The notes below the pieces were generated by a model. The model worked only from the letters and a program-made list of their open reading frames with translations. It was not told where the DNA came from and did no database searches. Below are positions 26,749 to 37,973 of a stretch of 64,000 nucleotides of DNA, in pieces. The DNA is from DASQFI01 sp963780895. GTDB lineage: Bacteria; Acidobacteriota; Vicinamibacteria; Vicinamibacterales; SCN-69-37. Position numbers and translations under genes: made by a program. Location of the stretch: contig CAWAEG010000011.1 of NCBI GenBank assembly GCA_963780895.1, forward strand, positions 124,001 through 188,000. The letters run 5' to 3'. Each line of letters starts with the position of its first letter. The stretch's first letter is position 1.

Positions 26749-29175
26749 TCATTCTTTCAACTCGACAATTGTCGCTCCCTGGCCGCCTTCGTTGTCGGGC
26801 GCCGGGGACACGCTCGCGACGAGGGCGTGCTCACGGAAATACGTCCGGAGCGCCTCGCGCAGCCGGCCGGTGCCGTGCCCGTGCACGACCCTGAGCCGGC
26901 GCTCGTCGGCGAGCAGCGCCGAGTCCAGAAACTTCTCCGCGCGCGCGAGCGCATCGTCCACCGTCGCGCCAATCAGGACCAGGTCCGCCGACGGAAGGTG
27001 AACGGGCGCTGATATTCCCGGCTGCCGGATCTCCCGGCGCGCCTGCTTGTTTGTCTCATCGCGTCCGAATTTGCCGGCACCGTGGCTTCCCGATTTCCCG
27101 GGACTCCTCAGATCCGCCAGCTTGACTCGCATCCGCTTGCCACGGATTTCAACGTCGACGTTCTTTCCGGAGATCCCGCGCACGACGCCGTCGGTTCCGA
27201 ACGGCAACACGAACACCGGTTGACCGGGGTCTGGCAGCGCTTCCAGCGGGCCGCCGGCGGCATCACCCGCCTCGGCGGCTTCGACCGACGCGCTGATCGT
27301 ATCGAGCGCGGAGCGCGCCTGCGCGCGAAGGCCGCCGACGTCGCCGGTCGAGAGAACGGGACCGCGCCGCTCGGCCTGCGTCACCAGCGCGCCTGCGCGC
27401 GTCTTCAGTTCCGCGACGACGGCGTCCACCTCGGCGCGGGCTTCGCGGAGCCGTTCGTTCAGCTTGTCGTCCAGCCGCTTTTTCAGCACCGCTTCACGTT
27501 CGGCGAGGCGCATCTCGCGATCGAGCAGCGCGCGACGTTCACGGCCGAGCACCGCGCGCTCTTCTTCGGTGAGTTTGCGCTGACGCTCGAGCGCGGCCAG
27601 CTCCGAGTCGACGCGCGCCAGGTGCGCCGCGAGCAGCGATTCGCGACCGGATCGCCGGGCGCGGGCGTCGGCGACGACGGTGGCCGGGAGGCCGAGCCGC
27701 TCCGCGATCTCCAGCGCGAGGCTCCGTCCCGGCGCGCCGTAAATCAGGCGATAGGTCGGCGCGTAGGTGTCCGGATCGAATCCGAACGCCGCCGCCGCGA
27801 CGTCGGGCGTCGTCGCCGCATACGACTTCAGGGCGTCGTCGTGCGTCGTGGCGATGACCATCGCGCCGCGCCGGCGAAAGTGATCGATGACGGCGGCGCC
27901 GAGCGCGCCCCCCTCGACGGGGTCCGTGCCGCTGCCGACTTCGTCGAGCAGGATGAGCGCGGGCAGCTCGAGCGCGCGGTCCATCTCCACGATGTTGGCC
28001 ACGCGCGCGGAGAACGTACTCAGGCTGGCCGCAATCGACTGCTCGTCGCCGATGTCGGCGAAGATCGATTTGAATGGCGTAAACGTGCTGCTCGCTTCGA
28101 CCGGAATCAGCAATCCGGCCTGCGCCATCAGCGAGAGCATGCCGACCGCCTTGAGCGCCACGGTCTTGCCGCCGGTGTTCGGACCCGAGATCACCAGCGC
28201 GCGCGTCGGCGGGACGATCAGCAGGTCGGTCGGCGTCGGCGTTCCCGTCAGCATGGGATGGCGCGCGTCGCGGAACTCGAGGCGGCCGTCGCGGGCGAGT
28301 GTCGGGGCTGTTCCGCCCTGGCGCTCGGCCAGCCGCGCCTTGGCCTGAAGCTCGTCGAGGCTGCCGGCGGCGTGCACGGCCGCGTCGAGCTCCGCGCTTC
28401 GCCTCCGGAACGCGTCGGTGAGCGCCATGAGAATGCGAAGGATTTCTTCCTTCTCCCGTTCGACGAGCGCGACGATGTCGTTGTTGAGATCGACGGTCGT
28501 CAACGGCTCGAGGTAGAGGCTGGCCCCGCTCGCCGACGTGCCGTGCACGATGCCTGGAATCGCGCCCCGGTGCTCGGCGCGGACGACGACGACGTAGCGG
28601 CCGTTTCGATCCGTGACGATCTGATCCTGCAGGTACTTCGCGGTGTCGCGGCCGCGCGTCAATCCCTCGAGCGTGGATCGCAGCTTCGCGCGCTGACGCC
28701 GCAGCCCGTCGCGAATGTCGCGAAGCGCCGGGCTGGCGTCGTCCTGAATATCCCCCGAGGGGAGAATCGCGCGCCTCACCGCGCCGGTTTCCGGCGCGAA
28801 CGAAGCGACGCGCGCGGCGATGTCCCCGAGAAGCCGGCTCGAGCCGTGTGACGCAATGCCGCCCGCCACGGCTTCGATGGATTCGGTGAAGCGGGCGAGT
28901 GCGAGCAGTTGAAGCGGCGTCAGCGGCTCGGCCGCGACGCCGAGCGAGGCGAGTACCGCCGGCAGGTCGTCGGTCGCGTCGATGGAAAGTGTGCCGCCGG
29001 CCTTGAGAAATGCGACGGCTTCCTGCGTCCGATCGAGCCGGCGCTGCACCCGACCGGCGTCAGTGGACGGCTCGAGTGTCAGGGCGCGCTCCCGCCCGAA
29101 AGGCGTCAGCGCTTCGCGCGCCAAAGCCTCGCGAATCCGATCGAACTCGAGAGCCCGGAGAACAGCCGATTGCAT
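26749..29175 (-). CDS. mutS2: MutS2 (Smr-domain endonuclease / ribosome-rescue ATPase)
   Basis: 808 residues from ATG 29175 (MQSAVLRALEFDRIREAL); an ATG-led extension of nine residues is possible. The MutS core and clamp helices are followed by the ATPase: Walker A SGPNTGGKTVALKAVG, Walker B region PALILLDEVGSGTDPVEGGA and STFSARVANIVEMD. A coiled coil (about 500-620) leads to a C-terminal Smr domain with HGTGRLREALRTYF. Known roles are suppression of recombination and, in some bacteria, splitting of collided ribosomes. It is probably transcribed with larB or alone. Confidence 0.94.
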   Translation of the reverse strand: MQSAVLRALEFDRIREALAREALTPFGRERALTLEPSTDAGRVQRRLDRTQEAVAFLKAGGTLSIDATDDLPAVLASLGVAAEPLTPLQLLALARFTESIEAVAGGIASHGSSRLLGDIAARVASFAPETGAVRRAILPSGDIQDDASPALRDIRDGLRRQRAKLRSTLEGLTRGRDTAKYLQDQIVTDRNGRYVVVVRAEHRGAIPGIVHGTSASGASLYLEPLTTVDLNNDIVALVEREKEEILRILMALTDAFRRRSAELDAAVHAAGSLDELQAKARLAERQGGTAPTLARDGRLEFRDARHPMLTGTPTPTDLLIVPPTRALVISGPNTGGKTVALKAVGMLSLMAQAGLLIPVEASSTFTPFKSIFADIGDEQSIAASLSTFSARVANIVEMDRALELPALILLDEVGSGTDPVEGGALGAAVIDHFRRRGAMVIATTHDDALKSYAATTPDVAAAAFGFDPDTYAPTYRLIYGAPGRSLALEIAERLGLPATVVADARARRSGRESLLAAHLARVDSELAALERQRKLTEEERAVLGRERRALLDREMRLAEREAVLKKRLDDKLNERLREARAEVDAVVAELKTRAGALVTQAERRGPVLSTGDVGGLRAQARSALDTISASVEAAEAGDAAGGPLEALPDPGQPVFVLPFGTDGVVRGISGKNVDVEIRGKRMRVKLADLRSPGKSGSHGAGKFGRDETNKQARREIRQPGISAPVHLPSADLVLIGATVDDALARAEKFLDSALLADERRLRVVHGHGTGRLREALRTYFREHALVASVSPAPDNEGGQGATIVELKE

Positions 29176-29223
29176 TGGGAACGCCCCAGAGTGCCAGGGC
29201 AATCCAACATTATGACACGGCTT

Positions 29224-30039
29224 TTAGCCTTTGTGCAGCACTTCTAAGTGATTTATGGCGCTCGCGACGGCGGCGGCGCCGAACCCGTTGTCGATATTCA
29301 CGACGGATACGCCGGTGGCGCAGGAATTCAGCATCGCGAGAAGCGCGGTCATGCCTCCAAAGCTGGCACCGTAGCCAACGCTCGTCGGCACGGCGATCAC
29401 CGGCGCGCGCACGAGCCCGCCGACCACGCTGGGGAGGGCCCCTTCCATGCCGGCGACGGCAATCACGACGCGCGCGGCGCGGAGACGCTCACGTTCCGCT
29501 AAGAGCCGGTGGAGGCCAGCCACACCAACGTCGTAGAGCCGGTCCACGACGTTCCCCATGACCTCTGCCGAAACTGATGCTTCCTCTGCCACTGGTATGT
29601 CAGAAGTTCCCGCCGCTACGACCAGGATGACACCATGCCCAGCGGGCGCAGGCACGCGACGCTCGATAATCCGGGCCTGTTCGTGAAACCTGGCATCCGG
29701 TACGACTTTCGCTACTGCGCCATGGGTTAAGGCATCGGTCCGCGTGATCAGCAGGCTGTGACCGCGGTCGACGATGGCCTTCGCGATGCGGGCAATCTGT
29801 TCGGAGGTCTTGCCCTGACCAAACACGACCTCGGGGAAGCCCTGGCGGACGGCGCGATCGTGATCGACCCGGGCGAAGCCCAGATCTTCGAAGGGCTCAC
29901 GATCCGTCCCTGTCAGATCTTTGGCGCGCCGCTCGGCGTCGGCCGGATCGAGCCGGCCATCACGCACGGCGTCGAAGAGCGCGCGAAGCGAGTCCACTGG
30001 TCCGGCGACATCGGTCGAGGGCTTGGACGGCTTCGTCAT
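29224..30039 (-). CDS. larB: LarB, nickel-pincer cofactor biosynthesis carboxylase
   Basis: 271 residues. LarB carboxylates and hydrolyses nicotinic acid adenine dinucleotide in making the nickel-pincer nucleotide of lactate racemase. The C-terminal PurE-like domain shows VAAGTSDIPVAEEASVSAE, DVGVAGLHRLL, VVIAVAGMEGALPSVVGGL and APVIAVPTSVGYGASFGGMT. The N-terminal LarB-specific part has a helix with DRAVRQGFPEVVFGQGKT. The start may be residue 1 as given. No larC, larE or larA is in this window, so partners must lie elsewhere or be absent. Confidence 0.92.
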   Translation of the reverse strand: MTKPSKPSTDVAGPVDSLRALFDAVRDGRLDPADAERRAKDLTGTDREPFEDLGFARVDHDRAVRQGFPEVVFGQGKTSEQIARIAKAIVDRGHSLLITRTDALTHGAVAKVVPDARFHEQARIIERRVPAPAGHGVILVVAAGTSDIPVAEEASVSAEVMGNVVDRLYDVGVAGLHRLLAERERLRAARVVIAVAGMEGALPSVVGGLVRAPVIAVPTSVGYGASFGGMTALLAMLNSCATGVSVVNIDNGFGAAAVASAINHLEVLHKG

Positions 30040-30113
30040 GGGTTCTCGTTTGACTCCGCCGAGACCTCGTACCTAGAATTGCGGATTGTGCCGAGGCGGC
30101 GGCCCCTCATCTT

Positions 30114-31616
30114 ATGATGTCCCTCGACACGTTCGTTCTCCTCTCCTACTTCTTCGTCCTCAGCATTCTCGGGATTTACGGGTGGCACCGGTATTACCTG
30201 GTCTACCAGTACATGAAACACAAGGATCGGGCGCCCGGTCCGCCGCCGCCGATCGACGAGTGGCCCGTCGTCACGGTCCAGCTGCCGATCTACAACGAGA
30301 TGTACGTCGTGGATCGGCTGATCGAGGCGGTCTGCGCGATCGACTACCCGAAAGACAAGCTGGAGATCCAGGTCCTTGACGATTCGTCGGACGAGACGCG
30401 CGACATCGCCGAGCTCGCCGTGCGACGGCAGGAGGCACGGGGGTTCGACATCAAGTACCTCCACCGCACGGATCGGACCGGCTACAAGGCGGGCGCGCTC
30501 GAGGCGGCGCTCAAGGTGGCCCGCGGGTCGTTCATCGCGATTTTCGACGCCGACTTCGTGCCGACGGGTGACTTCCTCAGGCTGACCGTGCCGTACCTGG
30601 TCAGCGCGCCGCGCCTCGCGCTCGTGCAGGCGCGGTGGGGGCACATCAATCACGACTACTCGCTGCTCACCCGGATCCAGGCGGTTCTTCTCGACGGGCA
30701 CTTCGTCCTGGAGCACGGCGGCCGCAATCGATCGGGGTGCTTCTTCAACTTCAACGGCACGGCCGGCGTCTGGCGTCGCGAAGCGATCGGCGATGCGGGC
30801 GGCTGGCAGCACGATACCCTGACCGAAGACCTCGACCTCAGCTACCGCGCGCAGATCCGCGGATGGCAGTTCCTGTTCCTGCCCGATGTCGTCGTGCCGG
30901 CGGAAGTGCCCGTCGAGATGAACGCGTTCAAGTCGCAGCAGCACCGCTGGGCCAAGGGGTCGATCCAGACCTGCCGGAAGCTGCTGCCGTACATCCTGCA
31001 GGCCGATCTGCCGCTCAAGGTGAAGGCGGAGGCGTTCTTCCACCTCACCGCCAACTTCAACTACGTCCTGATGGTCGTGCTGTCCATCCTCATGTTCCCG
31101 GCGATGTATTACCGGTACAGCATGGGCTGGACGGAGATGCTAATCATCGACGTGCCGCTCTTCGCCGCCGCGACGGCGTCGGTGATCAACTTCTATCTCG
31201 TCTCCCAGCGCGAGGCGTATCCGGACTGGCGCTCACGCGTGAAGTACCTGCCGCTCGTGATGGCGCTCGGCATCGGCCTGGCGGTGAACAACACGCGCGC
31301 GCTCATCGAGGCGCTGTTTGGCGAGCCCGGCGAGTTCACCCGGACGCCGAAATACGGCATTGAACGCACGCAGGACGACTGGCAGCACAAGCGTTATCAC
31401 CAGACGATGCCGATCCAGCCGCTCATCGAGATCGCGCTGGGGATCTATTTCACCGGGACCGTGCTGTACGCCTTCGCGAACGGCATCTACGGCACGCTGC
31501 CATTTCTGATGCTGTTCCAGTTCGGCTTCCTCTACGCCGGACTCATGTCGCTGCTGCAGCAGACTCGCGGCGACGACCTCTTCGTCAAAGCCCCGCAAAT
31601 CGCGGGAGGGAAATAA
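30114..31616 (+). CDS. Family 2 membrane glycosyltransferase (cellulose-synthase-like)
   Basis: 500 residues starting MMSLDTFVLLSYFFVLSILG; a second ATG is the next codon. One N-terminal membrane helix precedes the GT-A domain: VVTVQLPIYNEMYVVDRLIE, LEIQVLDDSSDETRD, IAIFDADFVPTGDFL, TLTEDLDLSYRAQIRGW and the QxxRW motif as QQHRWAKGSIQTCRKL. Four or more C-terminal membrane helices follow. These features fit a processive beta-glycosyltransferase or a glucomannan-synthase-like enzyme using a nucleotide sugar. No PilZ domain or partner is present, so the polymer is unknown. Confidence 0.88.
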   Translation: MMSLDTFVLLSYFFVLSILGIYGWHRYYLVYQYMKHKDRAPGPPPPIDEWPVVTVQLPIYNEMYVVDRLIEAVCAIDYPKDKLEIQVLDDSSDETRDIAELAVRRQEARGFDIKYLHRTDRTGYKAGALEAALKVARGSFIAIFDADFVPTGDFLRLTVPYLVSAPRLALVQARWGHINHDYSLLTRIQAVLLDGHFVLEHGGRNRSGCFFNFNGTAGVWRREAIGDAGGWQHDTLTEDLDLSYRAQIRGWQFLFLPDVVVPAEVPVEMNAFKSQQHRWAKGSIQTCRKLLPYILQADLPLKVKAEAFFHLTANFNYVLMVVLSILMFPAMYYRYSMGWTEMLIIDVPLFAAATASVINFYLVSQREAYPDWRSRVKYLPLVMALGIGLAVNNTRALIEALFGEPGEFTRTPKYGIERTQDDWQHKRYHQTMPIQPLIEIALGIYFTGTVLYAFANGIYGTLPFLMLFQFGFLYAGLMSLLQQTRGDDLFVKAPQIAGGK

Positions 31617-31674
31617 CCCGTCGTACCCACACGTCAACAGGCGTCGTCTCGGTCTACACTTGTACCGATTCGTC

Positions 31675-32823
<1,149 letters not shown>

Positions 32824-32824
32824 G

Positions 32825-32925
32825 AGCAGGCTCAAAGGCCCATGGCTCAAAGGCTCGGAGGCCTTCACGTTGGCCTCGCGCCCAGGGCCTAGGGCCTAGG
32901 GCCTTGGGCCTTGGGCCTGACCCAC
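32825..32925. repeat. CAAAGGC / AGGGCCT heptamer repeats
   Basis: Five in-phase heptamers, AGGGCCT three times and TGGGCCT twice, at 32884-32918. Upstream at 32831-32855 are degenerate GGCTCAAAGGC units. The repeat fills the gap between the citrate synthase gene and lepA. Confidence 0.8.
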
Positions 32926-32952
32926 GCGTCTGACGTACGATAGTCCCGTTAC

Positions 32953-34755
<1,803 letters not shown>

Positions 34756-34760
34756 GGGAC

Positions 34761-34849
34761 GGGTCTCCGATCGTGGAAAACGTCGCGAGGGGAACCTCGG
34801 AATCCCGAACCGGAACCTCGGAACCACGAGGGTCCCAGATCGGAGTCCC
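34761..34849. repeat. Inverted repeat in the lepA-lepB gap
   Basis: GGGTCTCCGATC (34761-34772) pairs with GATCGGAGTCCC (34838-34849) at 11 of 12 positions. Between them GGAACCTCGGAA occurs twice (34791-34802 and 34812-34823). It could attenuate or separate lepA and lepB expression. Confidence 0.55.
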
Positions 34850-34861
34850 ATCCACCTTCTT

Positions 34862-35494
34862 ATGAAAAAATCCGTCCTGCGCGAGTACTTTGAGTCCCTC
34901 GTGATCGCGGTCATCCTGGCCGTCTTCGTCCGGACGTTCGTGTTCCAGGCGTTCAAGATTCCAACCGGATCGATGGAGAAGGGCCTTCTGGTCGGCGATC
35001 ATCTGATCGTCAACAAGATGATCTTCGCCCCGACGCTGAGCAGCATGGAGCGCGCCATCCTGCCGCGGCGCGACATCAGGCGCGGCGACGTGATCGTATT
35101 CAAGTATCCGGCCGAGCCGGAACGGGACTTCATCAAGCGCGTGATTGGGCTGCCCGGCGATCGCCTCGAGGTGCGGCGCAAGCAGGTGTTCATCAATGGT
35201 CAGCCGCTCGACGAGCCAGACGTGCAGTACCTCGAGCCGCCGCCGCCCGAGGATGCGCGGCCAACCGATGACTTGCGCGCGTGGTACGGCCCGGTCACGG
35301 TGCCGGAGCGGCAGTACTTCATGATGGGCGACAACCGGGACAACTCGCAGGACAGCCGCTACTGGGGTTTCCTGCCCGAAAGCTACGTCAAGGGCAGAGC
35401 GCTGTTCATCTATTTCTCGTTCGAAGAAAACGCCTCGCTCACCAACATCTTCTCGGGCATTGCCTGGGGACGGATCCTCAACCGGGTGCGGTAA
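34862..35494 (+). CDS. lepB: Signal peptidase I (LepB)
   Basis: 210 residues. An N-terminal membrane helix (YFESLVIAVILAVFVRTFVF) anchors a periplasmic catalytic domain: the serine nucleophile in PTGSMEKGLLVGDHLIVNK, the lysine in RDFIKRVIGLPGD and box E in MMGDNRDNSQDSRYWGF. It removes signal peptides from exported proteins. No convincing ribosome site precedes the ATG. The 3' end overlaps by 17 bases the stop region of a small ORF on the other strand. Confidence 0.96.
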   Translation: MKKSVLREYFESLVIAVILAVFVRTFVFQAFKIPTGSMEKGLLVGDHLIVNKMIFAPTLSSMERAILPRRDIRRGDVIVFKYPAEPERDFIKRVIGLPGDRLEVRRKQVFINGQPLDEPDVQYLEPPPPEDARPTDDLRAWYGPVTVPERQYFMMGDNRDNSQDSRYWGFLPESYVKGRALFIYFSFEENASLTNIFSGIAWGRILNRVR

Positions 35495-35687
35495 ACGTCG
35501 CCAGGGCTTCTTTCGCCCGGCGTGACGTGCCGTCGTCCGCACTCTCTGCCAGCTTTTCGAGCGCATTGCGTCCATCGGTCGGGCCCAGCCGTTTGAGCGC
35601 CTCGACCGCGGTCTTGACCCAGACCTCGGGCGGCGGCTCGGCGTGTCCGTGGTGCAGGTCGAATCGTGTCGCGAGCTGTTTGAACAA
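35478..35687 (-). CDS. Small hypothetical protein, possibly shifted out of its own start
   Basis: 69 residues as drawn from a TTG; the frame is open back to a stop at 35723. The sequence FKQLATRFDLHHGHAEPPPE followed by VKTAVEALKRLGPTDGRNAL looks like a folded helical protein with good codon bias. An ATG at 35720 overlapping the cyclodeaminase stop as ATGA reads MMRMFETA and then would need a frameshift near 35700 to join GLGELFKQ. I do not recognise a family. It is probably the last gene of the hut cluster. Confidence 0.4.
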   Translation of the reverse strand: MFKQLATRFDLHHGHAEPPPEVWVKTAVEALKRLGPTDGRNALEKLAESADDGTSRRAKEALATFTAPG

Positions 35688-35720
35688 TTCGCCGAGGCCT
35701 CGCGGTTTCGAACATCCGCA

Positions 35721-36311
35721 TCATGACGGGGCGGGTCGCCCCGTGAGACTCCTTGACCCGGCCGACGACCGTGGCGACGAATGCCTGATCGGCGACGCTG
35801 CCGATGTTCGTTTCGATGTTGAGGAGCGCGCCCTGCCCGGCCGTCCCCAGGAGCTGAATCGCGACGGCGATGATCGCTCTTCGCCGACGGATTGCCCGCC
35901 TCCGGCGACGGCGCCGGCTTCCCGAGCGACGTCGTTCACCGCAAGACACGTTTCGAGCGGCACGTCGGTGGCGAGCTTCAACGCGTCCTGGATCGCCGTT
36001 TTTCTCACGGCCTTCTCCTCGTCGGTGCCTTTCGGCAACCGGTAGGCCGCGACGACCGCGTCGTACGCGGCCGCGTCGCGATCGATCAGCTCGACGAGTT
36101 GCGACCGGAGCCGAAGGATCGTCGCCCGTGCGGCGTCGAGCGCCGCACGCTCCTCGGGCGTGTTGTTCTTCGTCTTGGGGAGTGCTGCCACCATGGCGAG
36201 CAGCGAGGCGCCGAGCGCGCCAGCGAGAGCCGCCGCCGATCCGCCGCCGGGCGTCGGCGCCGACGAGCTGAACGCGTCGAGGACGTCAGTGAGCGATTGG
36301 GTCGCGAGCAT
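35721..36311 (-). pseudogene. Cyclodeaminase/cyclohydrolase (FTCD_C family), frameshifted
   Basis: The first 140 residues are intact: LTDVLDAFSSSAPTPGGGSA, GASLLAMVAALPKTKN and NDVAREAGAVAGGG, a formiminotetrahydrofolate cyclodeaminase-type start. Then the reading jumps: NPSAKSD appears in a second frame after about 35894, and the family core IAVAIQLLGTAGQGALLN with ETNIGSVADQAFVATVVGRV is in a third frame after about 35873. Two single extra bases explain this, and the frame of the final stop needs a further change. It starts 26 bases inside hutI, so it belongs to histidine degradation. Sequencing or assembly error is at least as likely as true decay. Confidence 0.75.
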
Positions 36312-37551
36312 GGACGAGCGTGCCTTTCTTGAAGACCCCCGCGAGGGACGGGACGTTGATGCGCAGGAGATTCACGGCCGGGCCGCTCACCAGAACGGCG
36401 TCGAACTGCTTGCCCGGTTCGAGGCTTCCGACCGTCGCGTGACGATCGAGTGAATAGGCGCCGTTGATGGTCGCGGCGACCAGGGCCTCTTCGAACGTCA
36501 GGTCCATGCCGAAACAGGCGAGCGCCATCGCGAACGGCATCGACGGCGAGAAGCCACCGCCGGGATTGACGTCGGTCGCCACGGCCACGGGCACCCCGGC
36601 CGCGATGAGGTCGCGCGCCGGCGCGAAGCGCCCGAGTTTCAGGTAGAAGGCCGCGCACGGGAGCAGCGTGGCGACGACGCCCGCGCGCGCGAGCTGCGAG
36701 ATGCCGTCGCGCGTGACGTGGACGAGATGGTCGGCCGAGCGCGCACCGACCGCGGCCGCGACGGCTGCTCCGCCGCTCGGCGCCAGCTCGTCGGCATGAA
36801 TCCGCGGCTTGAGCCCGGCCCGGGCGCCGGCCTCGAGGATCGCCCGTGACTCTTCGGGTGTGAAGAACCCTCGGTCGCAGAAGACGTCGCACCATTCAGC
36901 CAGCCCGGCCGCCCGCGGCATCATCTCGTCGATGACGAGCTCGACGTACGCGGGCTGCCGGCCGCGATAGTCCGGCGGCACTTCGTGCGCGCCCATGAAC
37001 GTCGCGACGAGCTCGACCGGCTGCTCGGCGACGAGCGTCCGGATCACCTCGAGCATTCGGACCTCGGTCTCGGTGTCGAGGCCGTACCCGCTTTTCGCCT
37101 CGCACGTCGTCGTGCCTGCCGCCAGCATTTCGGCCAGCCGGCCTCGCGTCGCGGCGGCCAGCTCGCCGGCCGATGCCGCGCGGGTTTCCCGGACGGTCGA
37201 CAGAATCCCTCCGCCCGACGTCGCGATCTCCGCGTACGTTGCGCCTGCCAGACGCCGCCGCAGCTCGTCCCGCCGGTCGCCGGCAAACACGACATGCGTG
37301 TGGGCGTCCACGAACCCGGGAACGAGCGACATGCCGCGCCCGTCGATCCGGCGCGTGTCGCCGTCGGTCTTCACCTGCTGAAGAACGTCCGGCGTCGAGC
37401 CCACCGCGAGAATCGTCGGACCCGCGCACGCGACCGCGCCATCGGTAATGGGCACCACATCTCCCTGCTGCGCGCCGATGCGAGGCGCAGGACCCGCGAC
37501 GGTGTACAGCTGGTCGAGGTGCTCGATGAGGAGAGAGGGGGTTACAGGCAA
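36286..37551 (-). CDS. hutI: Imidazolonepropionase HutI
   Basis: 421 residues, apparently from a TTG (no ATG or GTG nearby fits). An amidohydrolase: metal motif VPGFVDAHTHVVFAGDR, then the family strings RRLAGATYAEIATSGGGILS, EAKSGYGLDTETEVRMLEVI, THMGAHEVPP-like TFMGAHEVPPDYRGR, IHADELAPSGGAAVA and ATDVNPGGGFSPSMPFAM. It opens the ring of imidazolone-5-propionate to N-formimino-glutamate in histidine degradation. Its 3' end overlaps the cyclodeaminase gene by 26 bases. hutH and hutU are not in the window. Confidence 0.95.
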   Translation of the reverse strand: MPVTPSLLIEHLDQLYTVAGPAPRIGAQQGDVVPITDGAVACAGPTILAVGSTPDVLQQVKTDGDTRRIDGRGMSLVPGFVDAHTHVVFAGDRRDELRRRLAGATYAEIATSGGGILSTVRETRAASAGELAAATRGRLAEMLAAGTTTCEAKSGYGLDTETEVRMLEVIRTLVAEQPVELVATFMGAHEVPPDYRGRQPAYVELVIDEMMPRAAGLAEWCDVFCDRGFFTPEESRAILEAGARAGLKPRIHADELAPSGGAAVAAAVGARSADHLVHVTRDGISQLARAGVVATLLPCAAFYLKLGRFAPARDLIAAGVPVAVATDVNPGGGFSPSMPFAMALACFGMDLTFEEALVAATINGAYSLDRHATVGSLEPGKQFDAVLVSGPAVNLLRINVPSLAGVFKKGTLVHARDPIAH

Positions 37552-37571
37552 AGGCCCGATGATAAAGCACT

Positions 37572-37607
37572 TGTCGGTACAACGGGTACGGCGGGTACGA
37601 CGGGTCC
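37572..37607. repeat. Four tandem nonamers of the GRCGGGTAC type
   Basis: Units TGTCGGTAC, AACGGGTAC, GGCGGGTAC and GACGGGTCC run in phase upstream of hutI and downstream of the DUF167 gene. Confidence 0.7.
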
Positions 37608-37640
37608 CTGGAACCTGATTCCCGTCATCTTTCTTTTGTT

Positions 37641-37973
37641 TTACTGCTCCGTTCCGTTCGAAGCCTGACCGGAAAGAAAAGCCGTTACCCGTTCTCTAAC
37701 GGCGTCGATCGGTGCCGCGATGTCGATCGTCTTGTTGCGGTGAGTCAGGCCGGCGCTGATGCTGAGCGCAGACCGCGGAAGACCGAGCGTTTTTGCGAGG
37801 AGTCCAAGCGCGGCCTCGTTGGCGGAATGGTCGACCGGCGGTGCGGTCACGCGCACGACGAGGCGGCCGTCTCGCACGCCGTCCAGCCCGTTCCGGGACG
37901 CGCGCGGCATGACGCGTATTTCGATTCGGGTGCCGGTGGCGGTTCTGGTGATCCGAAGCGGTGCGTCCGTCAC
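37641..37973 (-). CDS. DUF167 (YggU) family protein
   Basis: 110 residues. The family core is ITRTATGTRIEIRVMPRASR followed by VVRVTAPPVDHSANEAALGL and SALSISAGLTHRNKTIDI. The small alpha/beta fold has no assigned biochemical function. Its start overlaps the 3' end of yggS by four bases (ATGA), and yggS-yggT-yggU neighbourhoods are common in bacteria. The last residues are Ser/Asn/Gly-rich. Confidence 0.9.
   Translation of the reverse strand: MTDAPLRITRTATGTRIEIRVMPRASRNGLDGVRDGRLVVRVTAPPVDHSANEAALGLLAKTLGLPRSALSISAGLTHRNKTIDIAAPIDAVRERVTAFLSGQASNGTEQ

Noticed and set aside
27082..28851. A 589-codon open frame on the plus strand
   Set aside because: It is antisense to mutS2 and has no fold-like pattern.
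29224..30039. PurE (AIR carboxylase)
   Set aside because: The N-terminal extension and the PVAEEASVSAE-type motif fit LarB, and no purK is adjacent.
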